Origin: Magicicada septendecula
Taxonomy: Eukaryota > Arthropoda > Insecta > Hemiptera > Cicadidae
Assembly (NCBI GenBank): GCA_034769895.1
Contig: CM068369.1
Coordinates: 429,995,479 to 430,059,478 of the forward strand
Direction: 5' to 3'
DNA: 64,000 nucleotides
The first letter of the stretch is position 1. The number at the start of each line of letters is the position of its first letter. The position numbers were made by a program, and so were the translations under genes. The notes beneath the pieces were generated by a model. That model was not told the DNA's origin. It was given only the letters and a program-made list of their open reading frames with translations, and did no database searches. Positions 61,301-64,000 of the stretch are shown piece after piece.

Positions 61301-62104
61301 ATATCGGTATGGAGAACCATACATGACTTCCATATTCTAAGATTTATATTTAAAATCATTTTCGAAATGAAATATTACCATAGAAACTACTTCTTCCTAC
61401 TTACTGCTTCAGCCTTAACCACAGTACTGTGGTCACTAACATATACCACCTCACGTTATCGCACTCGATTTTCACTGATGATGGAAGTCGATGGCATTGC
61501 CGAAAAGTCTGGTTTTGTAGAAAACATTGGACTACGGCCAAATATTCCGGGAAGGAATTTTAACAAAAACTACTTCTTTGTTGCCGATAACGTTGTACAC
61601 ATATATATAAAAAATATGCATAAATTTAATGGCTTGTATAAGTTAATGATTGATCTCCATTAAGTAGTGCTCAAGTTTCCAAAGTTTTAATATTATGATG
61701 TCCGTAATTAAAACATCAGAGCAGGTTTAGTGTGTATGAGGGTACACCGTGGACAAAAATTTTCAACATTTCCTATTGAGCGTTGGTTAGAATAAAGCTG
61801 TGAATCTACAGTGTACGTTTCACAGAACAAACACGCGGAAAAGAAGGAGCGCTCCGAAGTCACTCATGGACCCTCAGCATCTTGCAGAGGGTTCATTCCC
61901 TAAAGACGAAAAGTCTGTCTATGAATCGTTCCTCTGTAAACACGTGCATTTACACTGCCCAGCGATCCACAGGAAGCAAATCGCTATCCACGCTGGACAC
62001 TTTTTCGGCTTGCATGCGTTATGTTGGTATGGGTTCGGCACTTTCCATTTAAAAACCGTGCAAATGTAAGAAAATAAACATGAATGAGGCCAGAAATAAC
62101 GCGA

Positions 62105-62144
<40 letters not shown>

Positions 62145-63014
62145 CCCTGCCTTTTCATTGCGGTAGTCATAATAACAAAATGGAAACGTAAACAGTACAT
62201 AACTGAGAAAATATCGGTAAGGAGAACCATACATGACTTCCATATTCTAAGATTTATTTTTAAAATCATTTTCGAAATGAAATATTACCATAGAAACTAC
62301 TTATTTCTACTTACTGCTTCAGCCTTAACCACAGTACTGTGGTCACTAACATATACCACCTCACGTTATCGCACTCGATTTTCACTGATGATGGAAGTCA
62401 ATGGCATTGCCGAAACGTCTGGTTTTGTAGAAAACATTGGACTACGGCCAAATATCCCGGGAAGGAATTTTAACAAAAACTACTTCTTTGTTGCCGATAA
62501 CGTTGTACACATATATATAAAAAATATGCATAAAATTAATGGCTTGTATAAGTTAATGATTGATCTCCATTAAGTAGTGCTCAAGTTTCCAAAGTTTTAA
62601 TATTATGATGTCCGTAATTAAAACATCAGAGCAGGTTTAGTGTGTATGAGGGTTCACCGTGGACAAAAATTTTCAACATTTCCTATTGAGCGTTGGTTAG
62701 AATAAAGCTGTGAATCTACAGTGTACGTTTCACAGAACAAACACGCGGAAAAGAAGGAGCGCTCCGAAGTCACTCATGGACCCTCAGCATCTTGCAGAGG
62801 GTTCATTCCCTAAAGACGAAAAGTCTGTCTATGAATCGTTCCTCTGTAAACACGTGCATTTACACTGCCCAGCGATCCACAGGAAGCAAATCGCTATCCA
62901 CGCTGGACACTTTTTCGGCTTGCATGCGTTATGTTGGTATGGGTTCGGCACTTTCCATTTAAAAACCGTGCAAATGTAAGAAAATAAACATGAATGAGGC
63001 CAGAAATAACGCGA

Positions 63015-63045
<31 letters not shown>

Positions 63046-64000
63046 TCCCTGCCTTTTCATTGCGGTAGTCATAATAACAAAATGGAAACGTAAACAGTAC
63101 ATAACTGAGAAAATATCGGTAAGGAGAACCATACATGACTTCCATATTCTAAGATTTATTTTTAAAATCATTTTCGAAATGAAATATTACCATAGAAACT
63201 ACTTATTTCTACTTACTGCTTCAGCCTTAACCACAGTACTGTGGTCACTAACATATACCACCTCACGTTATCGCACTCGATTTTCACTGATGATGGAAGT
63301 CAATGGCATTGCCGAAACGTCTGGTTTTGTAGAAAACATTGGACTACGGCCAAATATCCCGGGAAGGAATTTTAACAAAAACTACTTCTTTGTTGCCGAT
63401 AACGTTGTACACATATATATAAAAAATATGCATAAAATTAATGGCTTGTATAAGTTAATGATTGATCTCCATTAAGTAGTGCTGAAGTTTCCAAAGTTTT
63501 AATATTATGATGTCCGTAATTAAAACATCAGAGCAGGTTTAGTGTGTATGAGGGTTCACCGTGGACAAAAATTTTCAACATTTCCTATTGAGCGTTGCTT
63601 AGAATAAATCTGCGAATCTACAGTGTACGTTTCACAGAACAAACACGCGGAAAAGAAGGAGCGCTCCGAAGTCACTCATGGACCCTAAGCATCTTGCAGA
63701 GGGTTCATTCCCTAAAGACGAAAAGTCTGTCTATGAATCGTTCCTCTGTAAACACGTGCAGTTACACTGCCCAGCGATCCACAGGAAGCAAATCGCTATC
63801 CACGCTGGACACTTTTTCGGCTTGCATGCGTTATGTTGGTATGGGTTCGGCACTTTCCATTTAAAAACCGTGCAAATGTAAGAAAATAAACATGAATGAG
63901 GCCAGAAATAACGCGAATTGTGTGTGTGTGTGTGTGTGTGTCTTCCCTGCCTTTTTATTGCGGTAGTGATAATAATAAAATGGAAACGTAAACAGTACAT
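61300..64000 (+). repeat. ~905-bp satellite array, three units, running off the right edge
   Basis: GGAGAACCATACATGACTTC recurs at 61,311, 62,221 and 63,123 (periods 910 and 902, the difference being (GT)n length). Units are nearly identical. Each holds, in order, the inverted 3' block of the 16.9-kb transposon family with a CTGATGA...GAAAC-like core, an AT-rich segment, a frame of 89 codons (at 61,800, 62,710; shifted in the third) and a (GT)n tract. The 89-codon frame reads MNLQCTFHRTNTRKRRSAPK at its start and has no known domain. The third unit differs slightly more and ends almost complete at 64,000, so the array probably continues. Confidence 0.93.

Noticed and set aside
61159-63864. 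Protein-coding gene family from the repeated 89- to 161-codon frames
   Set aside because: They are copies of a satellite unit; the longest frames run through (GT)n and inverted transposon ends, and one unit loses the frame.

Overview
This window is AT-rich, repeat-dominated animal nuclear DNA, almost certainly from an arthropod and most likely an insect. The grounds are the mix of elements (a Polinton/Maverick, an R1-clade non-LTR element, a 1.27-kb mariner, Ty3/Gypsy LTRs starting TGTTACG), very long (CA)n tracts and an arthropod-type Initiator (TCAGTY). I recognise no intact host protein-coding gene and no tRNA or rRNA. No species call is possible from the sequence alone.

Layout. 1-20,177: AT-rich DNA with remnants of two non-LTR retrotransposons (2.77-3.25 kb on +, 15.66-16.48 kb on -), foldback/MITE-like palindromes (8.58-9.03 kb), a degenerate paired repeat (1.4 and 9.1 kb), a 250-bp (CA)n tract (11.0 kb) and a transposon holding five copies of a ~160-bp tandem repeat (16.9-18.3 kb). 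20,178-33,198: a 13.0-kb Polinton with ~600-bp terminal inverted repeats, AG...CT ends and a degenerate 6-bp target duplication. It carries, all on the + strand, a protein-primed family B DNA polymerase, a short intact ORF, a DDE integrase with chromodomain, a packaging-ATPase fragment and a conserved Polinton protein of unknown function. All recognisable genes except the short ORF are broken, and no capsid or protease gene is recognisable. 33,199-51,700: an R1-clade 3' end (-), three related Gypsy LTRs, a Gypsy integrase fragment with D-35-E spacing, a complete but dead mariner, and (CA)n/(GA)n tracts. 51,700-64,000: a TIR element related to the 8.8-kb palindrome, a 251-bp duplication, a second copy of the 16.9-kb transposon, and a ~905-bp satellite array running off the right edge.

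The most interesting signal is in the Polinton. Five sites carry a core promoter with the TATA start exactly 32 nt upstream of the Initiator A: one before the polymerase, one before the 109-aa ORF, one in each TIR facing outward, and one in an internal TIR-like copy. Four of the five belong to one duplicated sequence module. This looks like a shared promoter set for the element's genes, and it would also push transcription out of both ends. A second signal is a hammerhead-like CTGANGA...GAAAC core found in several unrelated-looking repeats and in every unit of the terminal satellite array.
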